A DNA stretch of 64,000 nucleotides, taken from positions 3,348,001 through 3,412,000 of the forward strand of contig NC_015671.1 of NCBI RefSeq assembly GCF_000218545.1, in the 5' to 3' direction. The stretch is from Cellulomonas gilvus ATCC 13127 (GTDB lineage: Bacteria; Actinomycetota; Actinomycetes; Actinomycetales; Cellulomonadaceae). The notes below the pieces were generated by a model, which saw only the letters and a list, made by a program, of their open reading frames with translations, searched no databases and was not told the DNA's origin. The position numbers and the translations under genes are program-made. Positions within the stretch are counted from its first letter, which is position 1. Each line of letters opens with the position of its first letter. Positions 1 to 8,300 of this stretch are shown in pieces.

Positions 1-166
1 CACCACGTGCGACGTCGAGGCTCACGCCGTCGACCGCCGTCGTCCCGGTCCGCCCCCGCCGCGCGGCGGGGTACCGCACGACCGCGTCCCGCACCCCGAG
101 GCCGTCGCGGGCCGGCGCGCCCGCGCGGCGGGGCCCGGTCAGGGAGGTCACCGTCGGATCCGTCAC
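1..166 (-). CDS. thiQ: Thiamine ABC transporter ATP-binding protein, N-terminal fragment (runs off left edge)
   Basis: Only the first 55 codons are in the window. They start at a GTG whose GTGA overlaps the thiP stop. The visible protein has a roughly 20-residue Gly/Pro/Arg-rich leader, then LGVRDAVVRYPAA and AVDGVSLDVARG, the pattern at the start of ABC ATPases just before Walker A. Walker A itself lies outside the window. Its position as third gene after thiB and thiP, behind a TPP riboswitch, argues for the ATPase that powers thiamine or thiamine-phosphate import. The GTG was chosen because of the translational coupling. No closer in-frame start precedes the conserved part. Confidence 0.75.
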   Translation of the reverse strand, partial: MTDPTVTSLTGPRRAGAPARDGLGVRDAVVRYPAARRGRTGTTAVDGVSLDVARG

Positions 167-1941
167 CACTCGCCTCCATCGCCCGTGCGCCGCAGCCGCT
201 CGCACAGTGCCACGACCGCGGCGGTCAGCGCCGCGAGCACCACCGATGCCGCGAGCGCCATGCCGTAGGACTCGGGCCCGGGCCGGCCGATGAGCCGGAA
301 CACGACCACGGGCAGCGTGGGGTTCTCCGGCCGCGCCAGGAACGACGTGGCGCCGAACTCCCCCAGCGACGCCGCGAACGCGAAGCCCGCCGCGAGCCCG
401 ATCGAGCGGGCCGCGAGCGCGAGGTCCACGGTCCGCAGCACGCGCCCCGGCGCGGCGCCGAGCGTCGCGGCCGCCTCCCGCAGGCGCGGGTCGATCGCGC
501 GCAGCACGGGCAGCACGGTGCGCACCACGAGCGGCACGGCCACCACGGCCTGGGCGACCGGCACCAGCAGGGGCGAACGTCGCAGGTCCAGGGGCAGGCC
601 CAGCGGCTCGTGCATCGCGAGCAGGAAGCCGAACCCGACGGTCACCGCGGACACGCCGAGCGGCAGCATGAACAGCGCGTCGAGCCCCGCGACCGCGCGG
701 CGCGCGGCGGGGCGACGCGGCCGACGTGAGACCACGAGCGCGACGAGCCCGCCGACGACGAGCGCGAGCACGGTCGCGTCGACCGCGGTGCGCAGCGACG
801 TGAGCGCGGCCTGCCACACCGTCACGGTGACGCCGCCGCCCACGGTGCCGAGCGCGCGGTAGTGGTCCAGCCCCCAGCCGTCGCCGACCCGCAGCGAGCG
901 CACCACCAGGTTCACCAGCGGGAGCGCGAGCAGCACGACGACGAGCGCCGTGACGCCCGTGGCGGCCAGCAGCAGCGCGTGCCCGTCGTGGCGCGGGGTC
1001 CCGGCGGGGCGGCGCAGCCGCAGCGGCCGGACCACGAGCTCGGGCTCCGCCAGGTGCAGGGCACGTTCGCGACGGCCCCGGGCACGGCCCGCCACGGTGA
1101 GCGCCGCGCCGACCACGACGAGCTGCACCACGGACAGCACGGCCGCCGCGCGCAGGTCGAGGAACTGCGTGGTCTGCACCCAGATCTCGGTCTCGACCGT
1201 GCCGAACCGCAGACCGCCCAGCACCAGGACGGTGCCGAACGCCGTGGCGCAGAACAGGAACGCGAGCGACGCGGCGGACGCGATCGCGGGGGTCAGCGCG
1301 GGCAGCGTGACCGTGCGGAACGCGCGCCACGGCGTGGCGCCCAGCGCCCGGGCGGCCTGCTCGGCCCGCGGGTCCAGGCGCTCCCAGAGCCCACCGACGC
1401 CCCGGACCACCACGGCGTAGTTGAAGAACACGAGCGCCGCGACGATCGCCACGAACGTCCCGTCCAGGTGCAGGAAGCCGAGCGGCCCGCCTTCGACGAG
1501 CAGCGACCGGAACGCGACGCCGACCACCACGGTCGGCAGCACGAACGGCACGGTCACGAGCGCCCGCACCGCCGCGCGTCCGGGGAACCGGTGGCGGTGC
1601 AGCACGTACGCGCCGGGCACGCCGAGCAGCACGCTGACCGTCGTCGCGACCCCCGCCTGGGCGAGCGTCTGCCCGATGATCCGCCACGTCCGCGGCCGGC
1701 CGAACACGTCGGCGAACCCCGACAGGTCCAGCCGTCCGTCGACGACGAACCCGCGGCCGACCATCGTCGCGACGGGGTAGGCGAAGAACACGAGCAGGAA
1801 GGCGAGGGGCAGCGCGACCGCGACCGTCCAGCCGAGCCCGCCCCACCCGGACCGGGGCGCCCGACCACGACCCGACGCCGTGGGCGTCGCGTCCCCCTGC
1901 GTCGCGCCGTGCGCGCGCCGGGTCGTGGTCGTGGCGGTCAT
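163..1941 (-). CDS. thiP: Thiamine ABC transporter permease (fused two-domain)
   Basis: This 592-residue inner-membrane permease is built as two tandem BPD-type transmembrane halves, as usual for the ThiP/FbpB family. Each half carries an ATPase-contacting EAA loop: EQAARALGATPWRAFRTV near residue 200 and REAAATLGAAPGRVLRTV near residue 485. The first 30 residues are a Thr/Arg-rich cytoplasmic tail. It lies 7 bp after thiB and overlaps thiQ by 4 bp, so the three genes form one transcript under the TPP riboswitch. On sequence alone it could be an iron(III) permease of the same family. The riboswitch and the ThiB-like binding protein make thiamine the better substrate assignment. Confidence 0.88.
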   Translation of the reverse strand: MTATTTTRRAHGATQGDATPTASGRGRAPRSGWGGLGWTVAVALPLAFLLVFFAYPVATMVGRGFVVDGRLDLSGFADVFGRPRTWRIIGQTLAQAGVATTVSVLLGVPGAYVLHRHRFPGRAAVRALVTVPFVLPTVVVGVAFRSLLVEGGPLGFLHLDGTFVAIVAALVFFNYAVVVRGVGGLWERLDPRAEQAARALGATPWRAFRTVTLPALTPAIASAASLAFLFCATAFGTVLVLGGLRFGTVETEIWVQTTQFLDLRAAAVLSVVQLVVVGAALTVAGRARGRRERALHLAEPELVVRPLRLRRPAGTPRHDGHALLLAATGVTALVVVLLALPLVNLVVRSLRVGDGWGLDHYRALGTVGGGVTVTVWQAALTSLRTAVDATVLALVVGGLVALVVSRRPRRPAARRAVAGLDALFMLPLGVSAVTVGFGFLLAMHEPLGLPLDLRRSPLLVPVAQAVVAVPLVVRTVLPVLRAIDPRLREAAATLGAAPGRVLRTVDLALAARSIGLAAGFAFAASLGEFGATSFLARPENPTLPVVVFRLIGRPGPESYGMALAASVVLAALTAAVVALCERLRRTGDGGEW

Positions 1942-1948
1942 GGGGTGC

Positions 1949-3058
1949 TCAGCCGATCACGGTGTCCGACCACTGCTCGAGCCACGTGTCGCGCTCGGCG
2001 GCGATCTCGTCGGGCGCCACCTCGAACGGCTGCTCGGCCAGCGGGGCCCACTGCTGCCACTCCTGCGGCAGCTCGACGGCCGTGCTCACGGGGTACATGT
2101 ACATCGAGCCCGGGATGTCCGCCTGCACGGCGTCCGAGAGCAGGAAGTCGATCAGCTGCTGCGCACCGGAAGGGTTCTGCGCGTTCGCGAGCACACCCGC
2201 GTACTCGACCTGCCGGAAGCACGTGCCGAGCAGCGCACCCGTGGTGGGCTCGGTGCCGCCCTCGGGCACGGTCGACGGCGGCGAGCTCGCGTACGACAGG
2301 ACGATCGGCCGCGGCCCGTCGCCCCCGCCGCCCGAGAAGTCGGTGAAGTACGCGTCGGACCAGCCGTCGGCGACCTTGAGGCCGTTGTCGACGAGCCCCT
2401 GCCAGTAGTCCTGCCACCCGTCCGACGAGGCCGCGACCGTGGTCAGCAGGAACGCGAAGCCCGGAGAAGACGTCACGGGGTTGGGCACCACCAGCAGGTC
2501 CTCGTACTGCGGGTCCAGCAGGTCGTCGAGCGTCTCCGGCTCGGGCACGTCGTGCTCGTCGAACCAGGCGTGGTCCACGTTGAGGCACACGTCGCCGTAG
2601 TCGACCGCGGTGAGCGCACCCTCGTCGTCACCCGCCAGCGCGTGCGTCGCGGCGTCGGCCGCAGCCGGGGCCGCCGACGTGTACGGCGCGAGCACGCCCT
2701 CGTCGAGCGCGCGTGAGGCGAACGCGTTGTCGATCCCGAACACGGCGTCGCCGAGCGGTGCGTCCTTCGTCAGGACCAGCTGGTTGACCAGCGTGCCGGC
2801 GTCGCCCGGCTGCACCACCTCGACCGTGATCCCGGTGCTCGCGGTGAAGTCCTCGAGCAGGCCGTCGGCCAGCGCGAACGAGTCGTGCGTGACGAGCGTG
2901 ACCGTGCCCGGCGCGCCGCTCGACGGCCCGGCGCTCGCGGACGTGCTCGGCGCCGCGGGGTCGTCGGTGGAGGTCAGCGAGCACGCCGCGAGCGCGGCGA
3001 TCGGGACCAGGGACAGGGCCGCACGCAGCGTGCGGCGGTGAGCGAGCGTGCTCGCCAT
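1949..3058 (-). CDS. thiB: Thiamine ABC transporter substrate-binding lipoprotein
   Basis: This 369-residue exported protein starts with a lipoprotein signal (Arg-rich n-region, hydrophobic core, lipobox LAAC with Cys near residue 26), followed by a Ser/Pro/Ala linker and a class II periplasmic-binding fold. The first strand reads VTLVTHDSFAL, typical of ThiB/TbpA, and ITVEVVQPGDAGTLVNQLVL follows. It captures thiamine or its phosphates outside the membrane and hands it to ThiP. The ATG follows a GAGGAGGAG ribosome-binding site. The gene is first in the thiBPQ operon, about 85 nt behind a TPP riboswitch, so low TPP should switch it on. Confidence 0.9.
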   Translation of the reverse strand: MASTLAHRRTLRAALSLVPIAALAACSLTSTDDPAAPSTSASAGPSSGAPGTVTLVTHDSFALADGLLEDFTASTGITVEVVQPGDAGTLVNQLVLTKDAPLGDAVFGIDNAFASRALDEGVLAPYTSAAPAAADAATHALAGDDEGALTAVDYGDVCLNVDHAWFDEHDVPEPETLDDLLDPQYEDLLVVPNPVTSSPGFAFLLTTVAASSDGWQDYWQGLVDNGLKVADGWSDAYFTDFSGGGGDGPRPIVLSYASSPPSTVPEGGTEPTTGALLGTCFRQVEYAGVLANAQNPSGAQQLIDFLLSDAVQADIPGSMYMYPVSTAVELPQEWQQWAPLAEQPFEVAPDEIAAERDTWLEQWSDTVIG

Positions 3059-3142
3059 GGGTGGTGCTCCTCCTCGTCGGCAGGAGGGGTGCCCCGCACC
3101 CGCCGACGACCGTGGTCGCCGACGACCACGAGGAGAGAAAGC

Positions 3143-3240
3143 CCGACTCCCTACGCCGGTATCACCCGGATCAGGTTCGAGGGTCTGCGGTGGTCCGCAC
3201 TCTCAGCGCCCGGGCCGTGGCCCGACGCTCCCCTGTCGTT
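3143..3240 (-). promoter_or_regulatory. TPP riboswitch (THI element) upstream of thiB
   Basis: Read on the minus strand, the stretch contains the diagnostic TPP-aptamer blocks in the right order: a P1/P2 strand near 3240, GCGCTGAGAGTGCGG with the invariant CTGAGA (about 3210-3196), then ACCTGATCCGGGTGATACC with the invariant CCTGAT (about 3178-3160) and CGGCGTAGGGAGTCGG closing P1. It lies between the promoter region and thiB. TPP binding is expected to shut off transport, by attenuation or by masking the ribosome-binding site. I did not resolve the expression platform. Confidence 0.95.
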
Positions 3241-3288
3241 CGGCCCGATCCTACTGCCGCCGCGCGCGGCCCCCGTCCCGCGGCCGCG

Positions 3289-4071
3289 TCAGGGGGCGTC
3301 GACCGAGGGCAGCGTGAGGATCTCGGCGCCGTCGTCGGTGATCGCGATGGTGTGCTCGCTGTGCGCGGTGAGACACCCCGTGGCGCTGCGCAGCGTCCAG
3401 CCGTCGTCGTCGGTGGTGAGCTCGTCGGTGTCGGCCATGACCCACGGCTCGAGCGCGAGCAGCAGGCCCGGGCGCAGCCGGTAGCCGCGGCCGGGGCGGC
3501 CGGTGTTGGGCACGTGCGGGTCCTGGTGCATCGTCGTCCCGACGCCGTGCCCGCCGAACTGCGTGTTCACCGGGTAGCCCGCCGCGCTCAGCACCGTGCC
3601 GATCGCGTGCGACACGTCGCCCAGCGCCACGCCGGGGCCCGCGACGGCGATGCCCGCGTCGAGCGCGCGCCGCGTGGCCTCGATGAGGGCCTCGCTCCCG
3701 GCCGGTCGCGCGGTGCCCACCAGGAGGCTGACCGCCGAGTCCGCGACCACGCCGTCGAGCGAGACAGCGAGGTCGAGCGTGAGCAGGTCGCCGTCGGCCA
3801 GCGCGTAGTCGTGCGGCAGCCCGTGCAGCACCGCGTCGTTCACGGACGTGCAGATGACGTGGCCGAACGGGCCCCGGCCGAACGACGGTGCGTAGTCGAC
3901 GTAGCAGGACTCGGCCCCCGCGGCGTCGATCATGCGGCGCGTCCACGCGTCGACCTCGAGCAGGTTGGTGCCCACCGTGACGTTCTCGGTGAGCGTCTGG
4001 AGGATGTCGGCGACCAGCGCGCCGGTCCGGCGGGCGCGCCGCAGCTCGACGGGGCTGAGGATCTCGATCAT
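3289..4071 (-). CDS. map: Methionine aminopeptidase, type I
   Basis: This 260-residue cytosolic metalloprotease removes the initiator Met. All five metal ligands of the pita-bread fold are visible: Asp in LLTLDLAVSLDG, Asp in VVADSAVS, His in GGHGVGTTMHQDPHVP (which also carries the substrate-contacting His), Glu in LALEPWV and Glu in SEHTIAIT. An open frame continues upstream, but the conserved N-terminus MIEILSPVELRRAR fixes the start at the ATG at 4071. It is transcribed alone, divergently from the DUF4235 gene. It is probably one of two or more Map paralogs, since the usual copy near secY/infA would be elsewhere. Confidence 0.93.
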   Translation of the reverse strand: MIEILSPVELRRARRTGALVADILQTLTENVTVGTNLLEVDAWTRRMIDAAGAESCYVDYAPSFGRGPFGHVICTSVNDAVLHGLPHDYALADGDLLTLDLAVSLDGVVADSAVSLLVGTARPAGSEALIEATRRALDAGIAVAGPGVALGDVSHAIGTVLSAAGYPVNTQFGGHGVGTTMHQDPHVPNTGRPGRGYRLRPGLLLALEPWVMADTDELTTDDDGWTLRSATGCLTAHSEHTIAITDDGAEILTLPSVDAP

Positions 4072-4167
4072 GCGGGGTCTCCGACGTCCGGTGCGTGCAT
4101 GTGACCCGGCAATGGCATCACACCGCCGGCGCGGCCCCGACCGGGAGCGCGGTGGCGCGGCGGCCGG

Positions 4168-4173
4168 TACGTT
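4168..4173 (+). promoter_or_regulatory. Leaderless-type -10 box
   Basis: TACGTT lies exactly 7 nt before the ATG of the DUF4235 gene, and no purine-rich ribosome-binding site is present between them. A TANNNT box at this distance is the usual layout of leaderless actinobacterial genes, where transcription starts at the A of the start codon. Confidence 0.5.
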
Positions 4174-4180
4174 CGTCGTC

Positions 4181-4471
4181 ATGGTCGACAAGCCCTCCAC
4201 GCCCCTGCTCGCGAAGGCCGTGGGTCTCGCCACCGCCGCAGCCGCCGCCTGGATCGCCTCGCAGGCGGTCACACAGGGCTGGAAGGCCACGCGCGGGCAC
4301 AAGCCGCCCAAGGCCGAGGACCCGGGCGACGCGGGACTCGCCGAGATCGTCGCGGCCGCGGCGCTCACGGGTGCGCTGGTCGCGGTCGCGCGCGTGTTCG
4401 CCACGCGCGGCACGGCGCGGTTCGCCGAGCGCACCAAGCGCGATCCGGACCTGCCCGACCTGACCGCCTGA
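4181..4471 (+). CDS. DUF4235 small membrane protein
   Basis: This 96-residue protein opens with MVDKPSTPLLAKAVGLAT, then one Ala-rich helix (about 10-30), a basic stretch with the family-like segment GWKATRGHKPPKAEDPGDAG, a second hydrophobic helix (about 58-76, EIVAAAALTGALVAVARVFA), and a charged tail. This matches the actinobacterial DUF4235 family, which has no known function. The ATG at 4181 is preferred over the longer open frame because homology starts there and a TANNNT box lies 7 nt upstream. It is monocistronic, with a strong hairpin after the stop. Confidence 0.85.
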   Translation: MVDKPSTPLLAKAVGLATAAAAAWIASQAVTQGWKATRGHKPPKAEDPGDAGLAEIVAAAALTGALVAVARVFATRGTARFAERTKRDPDLPDLTA

Positions 4472-4484
4472 CGCGAGGCGCGCC

Positions 4485-4513
4485 ACCGGACCGGGGAACC
4501 GTCGCGGTCCGGT
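4485..4513. terminator. Bidirectional hairpin terminator between convergent genes
   Basis: Perfect 9-bp inverted repeat ACCGGACCG (4485-4493) / CGGTCCGGT (4505-4513) with an 11-nt loop, sitting between the convergent stops of the DUF4235 gene (4471) and the oxidoreductase gene (4517). There is no T-run, as is common in high-GC actinobacteria. Confidence 0.65.
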
Positions 4514-4516
4514 CGG

Positions 4517-6004
4517 TCAGGGCCGCAACGACGGCGCCTGCGTGATGCCGAAGACGTCGCGCAGCGCGCGCTGCGCGGCGAACCAGCCGCCGAGCCCGTG
4601 CACGCCCGGCCCGGGCGGCGTGGACGCCGAGCAGAGGTACACGCCGTCGGCCCCGGTCGCGTACGGGTCCGGGCGCAGCGTCGGGCGCGCGAACATCTGC
4701 GCGATGGTCGCCGCTCCCGCGGAGATGTCGCCCCCGACGTAGTTCTCGTTGTGGTGCGCCAGGTGCGCGGCGGGCACGCACCGGCTCGCGACGACCACGT
4801 CCCGGAACCCGGGGGCGAACCGTTCGATCTGGTCGGTGACGGCCTGCGTGACGTCCAGGTCGGAGCCGTGCGGCACGTGCGTGTACGCCCACAGCGGCCT
4901 CAGCCCGCCGACCGCACGGGAGGGGTCGACGACGGTCGGGTCGCTCACCAGCGTCATCGGGTGCTCGGCGTGCCGGCCGGCCGCGACCGCGGACTCCGCC
5001 TCGGCCATCTGCGCCCGCGTGCCGCCGACGTGCACCGTCCCGGCCCGGGCGACCTCGGGCGCCGCCCACGGCACGGGACCGGACAGCACGAAGTCCACCT
5101 TCGCGGCGCCGTCGCCGTAGCGGAACCGCTCCAGCGCGCGGCGGCTGCGCGCGGGCAGGCGTTCGCCGAGGATCGCGACGAGCGTGCGCGGCGTGGTGTC
5201 GAACAGGTAGGCGTGCGCGTGCGGGAGGTCCGCGGCGCTGCGCACGCGGTGATCGGTGAGCACCTGCCCGCCGTGCGCCTCGAGGTCGGCGATCAACGCA
5301 TCGGTGATCGCGCGTGAGCCGCCGCGCGGCACCGCCCACCCCGCACCCGCGTGCGCCAGGCTCGCCAGGAGCAGCGCGGTGCCCGCGGACGCCAGCGACG
5401 GCATGGGCGTGATCGCGTGCGCCGCGACGCCCGTGAGCAGCGCGGGCGCGACGTCGCCCCGGAACCGTGCGTCCCAGGCGCGCGTGCCCTGCTCGAGCAC
5501 CGCGAGCCCGAACCCCGCGGCCGCCGGCAGACCCCGCGGCAGCAGACCCGGCGGGATGCTGCGCTTGTCGCCCAGCGCGACGCGCACCACGTCCTGCCAG
5601 TGCTCCGACCGGCGCCCGACCAGCGCGTGCCACGCGGGCCCGTCCTCGCCGAGCCCGTCGACCGTGCGCGCCAGGTCCCGGTACGCGATCCCTGCGCGCC
5701 CCCCGGGCAGCGGCTGCGCGAACGAGACCTCGGGCGTGAGCAGCTGCACGCCCCGCGCACGCAGGTCGAACGCGCGGAAGAACGGCGAGGCCCAGGCCAT
5801 CGGGTGCACGGCCGAGCAGATGTCGTGCACCACTCCGTCCGCGAGGCCGAGGTCGAGCGTGCGGGCGCCGCCTCCCGCGGTCGGCTGCGCCTCGAGCACC
5901 GTGACGCCCAGCCCCGCACGCGCGCACGTCACCGCGGCCGCGAGCCCGTTCGGCCCCGACCCGACGACGACGACGTCCGTGTGACCCTCCCGCTGCCCGC
6001 GCAC
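4517..6004 (-). CDS. Phytoene dehydrogenase-like NAD(P)/FAD-dependent oxidoreductase
   Basis: This 495-residue protein belongs to the CrtI/amine-oxidase-like FAD family. The N-terminal dinucleotide fold is intact: VVVVGSGPNGLAAAVTCARA, then the acidic end VLEAQ and the GGGARTLD turn. The C-terminal FAD motif is DGVYLCSASTPPGPGVHGLG. Such proteins desaturate, isomerise or saturate polyene or retinol-like substrates, but no carotenoid genes are nearby and the substrate is unknown. The GTG at 6004 was chosen because GGAGG lies 5 nt upstream. The longer frame to 6547 overlaps the divergent gene and has no homology. It appears to be monocistronic. Confidence 0.82.
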   Translation of the reverse strand: MRGQREGHTDVVVVGSGPNGLAAAVTCARAGLGVTVLEAQPTAGGGARTLDLGLADGVVHDICSAVHPMAWASPFFRAFDLRARGVQLLTPEVSFAQPLPGGRAGIAYRDLARTVDGLGEDGPAWHALVGRRSEHWQDVVRVALGDKRSIPPGLLPRGLPAAAGFGLAVLEQGTRAWDARFRGDVAPALLTGVAAHAITPMPSLASAGTALLLASLAHAGAGWAVPRGGSRAITDALIADLEAHGGQVLTDHRVRSAADLPHAHAYLFDTTPRTLVAILGERLPARSRRALERFRYGDGAAKVDFVLSGPVPWAAPEVARAGTVHVGGTRAQMAEAESAVAAGRHAEHPMTLVSDPTVVDPSRAVGGLRPLWAYTHVPHGSDLDVTQAVTDQIERFAPGFRDVVVASRCVPAAHLAHHNENYVGGDISAGAATIAQMFARPTLRPDPYATGADGVYLCSASTPPGPGVHGLGGWFAAQRALRDVFGITQAPSLRP

Positions 6005-6148
6005 CTGGACCTCCGCCCGCTCGTCGTCCGTCCATCCAACCACCCCGACGATCCACCACCCCGAACCCGCCCCCTCGCTCCGGGGCGTCTGGCAGGGTGG
6101 CCACATGGCCACAGGGGGCCACGTCAGGGCGCGGAAGTGTGGGCACGG

Positions 6149-6595
6149 ATGGACCGGGTGGACGAGGGGGCGGCCGCGCGCCGCGAGCGACGCACCGCAC
6201 GGTGGGTCACCGGGAGCGTGGTCGGCGTGCTGCTGCTGGCCGCCGCCGCGGAGGCGGAGATCTGGCCCGTGACGGCGTTCCGCCTGTTCAGCACGGTGCG
6301 CACCGCCCACGGTGCCGCCACCACGCTCGTCGCCGTCGCACCCGACGGCGCGCGCACGGTCGTCCCGATGCCCCGGGGCCAGCTGCTCGCGACCACGAGC
6401 CACCAGCTCGCGCGCCTCGACGAGGACCCCCCGCAGACCCGGCACGACAAGGTCGTGGCGTGGTTCGGCCTGGCCGGGCTGGACCCGGCCGACTTCGACA
6501 CGGCCGTGGTCGAGCGCACGCCCTGGACCATGGACGCGCGCACCCACGAGCGCACGTCCGGGACGCCCGAGATCGTGACGGAGGTCGACCTGTGA
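6149..6595 (+). CDS. Single-span membrane-anchored protein, partner of the next gene
   Basis: This 148-residue protein has a short basic N-terminus, one transmembrane helix (about residues 18-37) and an exported domain of about 105 residues with WPVTAFRLFSTVR, VVPMPRGQ and VVAWFGLAG. I do not recognise a named family. The start ATG at 6149 follows a GGGCACGG stretch. A longer frame upstream antisense to the oxidoreductase gene is a shadow. It is translationally coupled to the next gene (GTGA overlap at 6592-6595), so the two products probably work as a pair at the membrane. Confidence 0.75.
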   Translation: MDRVDEGAAARRERRTARWVTGSVVGVLLLAAAAEAEIWPVTAFRLFSTVRTAHGAATTLVAVAPDGARTVVPMPRGQLLATTSHQLARLDEDPPQTRHDKVVAWFGLAGLDPADFDTAVVERTPWTMDARTHERTSGTPEIVTEVDL

Positions 6596-7503
6596 CGGGG
6601 CGCGCGCTGCGCCGCATCGACGCCGCGCTCACCGCCCCCGGGGCCGGCTACCGGCTGCTCGAGGTCCAGACGCTCGTCGCGCTCGTCATCGGCATGCGGC
6701 TGGTCGCCCGGGACTGGGCCTCGATCGCGGACCGGCCCGCGGCGCTCGTCGACGGCCTGACCGTCGTGTCCTGGCTGCCCCCGCACCTGCCCGCCTGGAT
6801 CCCCGTGGTCCTGGCGGTCGTGGGGGTCGGCGGAGTCGGGCTGGTCGTGGCGCGCACGCACGCACGCGCGGGGTTCGCCGTGGCGTGGGGCGCCTACGTG
6901 GTGCTGTGCGCGCTGTGGAGCTCGTCGGGCAAGGTCATGCACAACGACGCGCTGACGGTCTGGGTGGGGCTCGCGCTGCTGCTGGCCCGCCCACCCGCAC
7001 GCGGGCAGGACGACCGTCGCACCGTCGGGTTCGGCTGGCCCCCGCGGGCCGCGCTCGCGGTGCTGGCGTGCGTGTACTGGCTGACCGGCGTGCAGAAGCT
7101 GCGCCACTCGGGCCTCGGCTGGGCGTTCGGCGACAACATGTCCTGGGTGCTGCGGCAGGGCACGTCCCCGTTCGTCCCCGGGCTGTCCGACTGGGTGGCC
7201 GACCACGCCGCGGTGGCCGCCGCGATGGCCACGGGCGCGCTGCTGCTCGAGCTCACGGCGCCGGTGTGGCTCGCGTGGCGGCGCACGCGCGCGCTGTTCG
7301 CGCTCGCGGTCGCGGTCATGCACGGCAGCATCTGGCTGTTCCTCGGGATCGACTACCTGCCGTGGGTGCTGACCGCGGCCGCCGTGGCCGTGCCGATGTC
7401 GCTGCGCTCCGACGTGCGCCTGACCGATGCGCTGCGGCCACGACCCCGCCCGGGTGCCGCACCCGACGTCACGCGCGAGCCCGCGGCACCGGCCCTGCGC
7501 TGA
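6592..7503 (+). CDS. HTTM/DoxX-like multi-pass membrane protein
   Basis: This 303-residue protein has about six to seven hydrophobic helices and the segment YWLTGVQKLRHSGLGWAFGDN, which resembles the loop in HTTM (vitamin-K-carboxylase-like) and DoxX-type proteins. A second landmark is WSSSGKVMHNDALTVWVGLALLL. The C-terminal 35 residues are a disordered Pro/Arg tail. The start is a GTG overlapping the previous stop. Neither a substrate nor a catalytic residue can be named. The short upstream protein is likely its obligate partner. Confidence 0.7.
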   Translation: MTGRALRRIDAALTAPGAGYRLLEVQTLVALVIGMRLVARDWASIADRPAALVDGLTVVSWLPPHLPAWIPVVLAVVGVGGVGLVVARTHARAGFAVAWGAYVVLCALWSSSGKVMHNDALTVWVGLALLLARPPARGQDDRRTVGFGWPPRAALAVLACVYWLTGVQKLRHSGLGWAFGDNMSWVLRQGTSPFVPGLSDWVADHAAVAAAMATGALLLELTAPVWLAWRRTRALFALAVAVMHGSIWLFLGIDYLPWVLTAAAVAVPMSLRSDVRLTDALRPRPRPGAAPDVTREPAAPALR

Positions 7504-7533
7504 CGCACGGGCCGACGTGGCACCCGGGGCGGC

Positions 7534-7908
7534 TCAGGCCTCGTCGCGACGCTGCGCGGACTCCAGGTCACGCGTGAGCTCGTCGGTCACCAGCAGGTCG
7601 CTGCGCACCTTGCCCGTGCGGTAGCCCGCGCGGCCCACCATGTGCGCCCCGACGGGAGCCGTCAGCAGGCCGAGCACCACCACCAGCACCAGCGCCCACA
7701 CCGCCCCGCCCGAGCGCAGCCGCAGGCCCAGCCCGATCAGCACGAGGATGAGCCCGAGCGTCTGGGGCTTGGTGCCCGCGTGCATGCGGGACAGCAGGTC
7801 CGGGAAGCGCAGGGCCCCCACACCCGCCGCGAGCACGAAGAACGCGCCGCCCAGCAGGAACAGCGCGGACGCGACGTCCGCGACCGCGTCCCAGTCGGAG
7901 CCCGTCAT
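7534..7908 (-). CDS. mnhG: Na+/H+ antiporter subunit G
   Basis: This 124-residue subunit G of the Mrp/Mnh multi-subunit cation/proton antiporter has three transmembrane helices (about 10-32, 45-62 and 66-88) and the family signature GALRFPDLLSRMHAGTKPQTLG. The soluble C-terminal tail is acidic and basic. It is the last gene of the operon and overlaps mnhF by 4 bp (ATGA). Confidence 0.93.
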   Translation of the reverse strand: MTGSDWDAVADVASALFLLGGAFFVLAAGVGALRFPDLLSRMHAGTKPQTLGLILVLIGLGLRLRSGGAVWALVLVVVLGLLTAPVGAHMVGRAGYRTGKVRSDLLVTDELTRDLESAQRRDEA

Positions 7909-8300
7909 CGCACCTCTCCCTCCGCGCCGCCCCCGTGGTGCTCGTCGGGCACGTGGCCCTCGCGCATCTCGTCGAGCTCGGCCTGACGACGCGCGGCCTC
8001 CTCGGCCGCGATCTCCTCACGCGTCCGGACCCGCCCCTGCCCCTCGGGCTCCACCGACGCGAAGCGCGCGATGGTCACCGAGCCCACGAAGCCGACGAGC
8101 GAGAGGACCACCAGCACGGGCACCACGTCGGTGCGCCGGTCCGACGCGGCGTACAGCGCGACCGCCGCGATCACCGCGGTCACGCAGATGTCGAGCGCGA
8201 CGGTCCGGTCCAGCATCGACGGACCCTTCTCCGCGCGGATGACCGCGAACAGCGCCCCGAGCGCGATCAGCACGCCCGCGCTCCACACCACCCACGTCAT
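7905..8300 (-). CDS. mnhF: Na+/H+ antiporter subunit F
   Basis: This 131-residue protein has three helices, starting MTWVVWSAGVLIALGALFAV, with the subunit F signature GPSMLDRTVALDICVTAVIAA. After the third helix it carries an unusually long tail of about 45 mostly charged residues (EEIAAEEAARRQAELDEMRE, coiled-coil-like), so it is longer than the usual 85-95 residues. The ATG at 8300 is set by the family N-terminus and overlaps mnhE by 4 bp. The much longer upstream frame is an artefact. Confidence 0.9.
   Translation of the reverse strand: MTWVVWSAGVLIALGALFAVIRAEKGPSMLDRTVALDICVTAVIAAVALYAASDRRTDVVPVLVVLSLVGFVGSVTIARFASVEPEGQGRVRTREEIAAEEAARRQAELDEMREGHVPDEHHGGGAEGEVR

Noticed and set aside
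4517..6004. Carotenoid cluster
   Set aside because: The oxidoreductase is CrtI-like, but no crtB, crtE or cyclase gene is adjacent, so no pathway is assigned.
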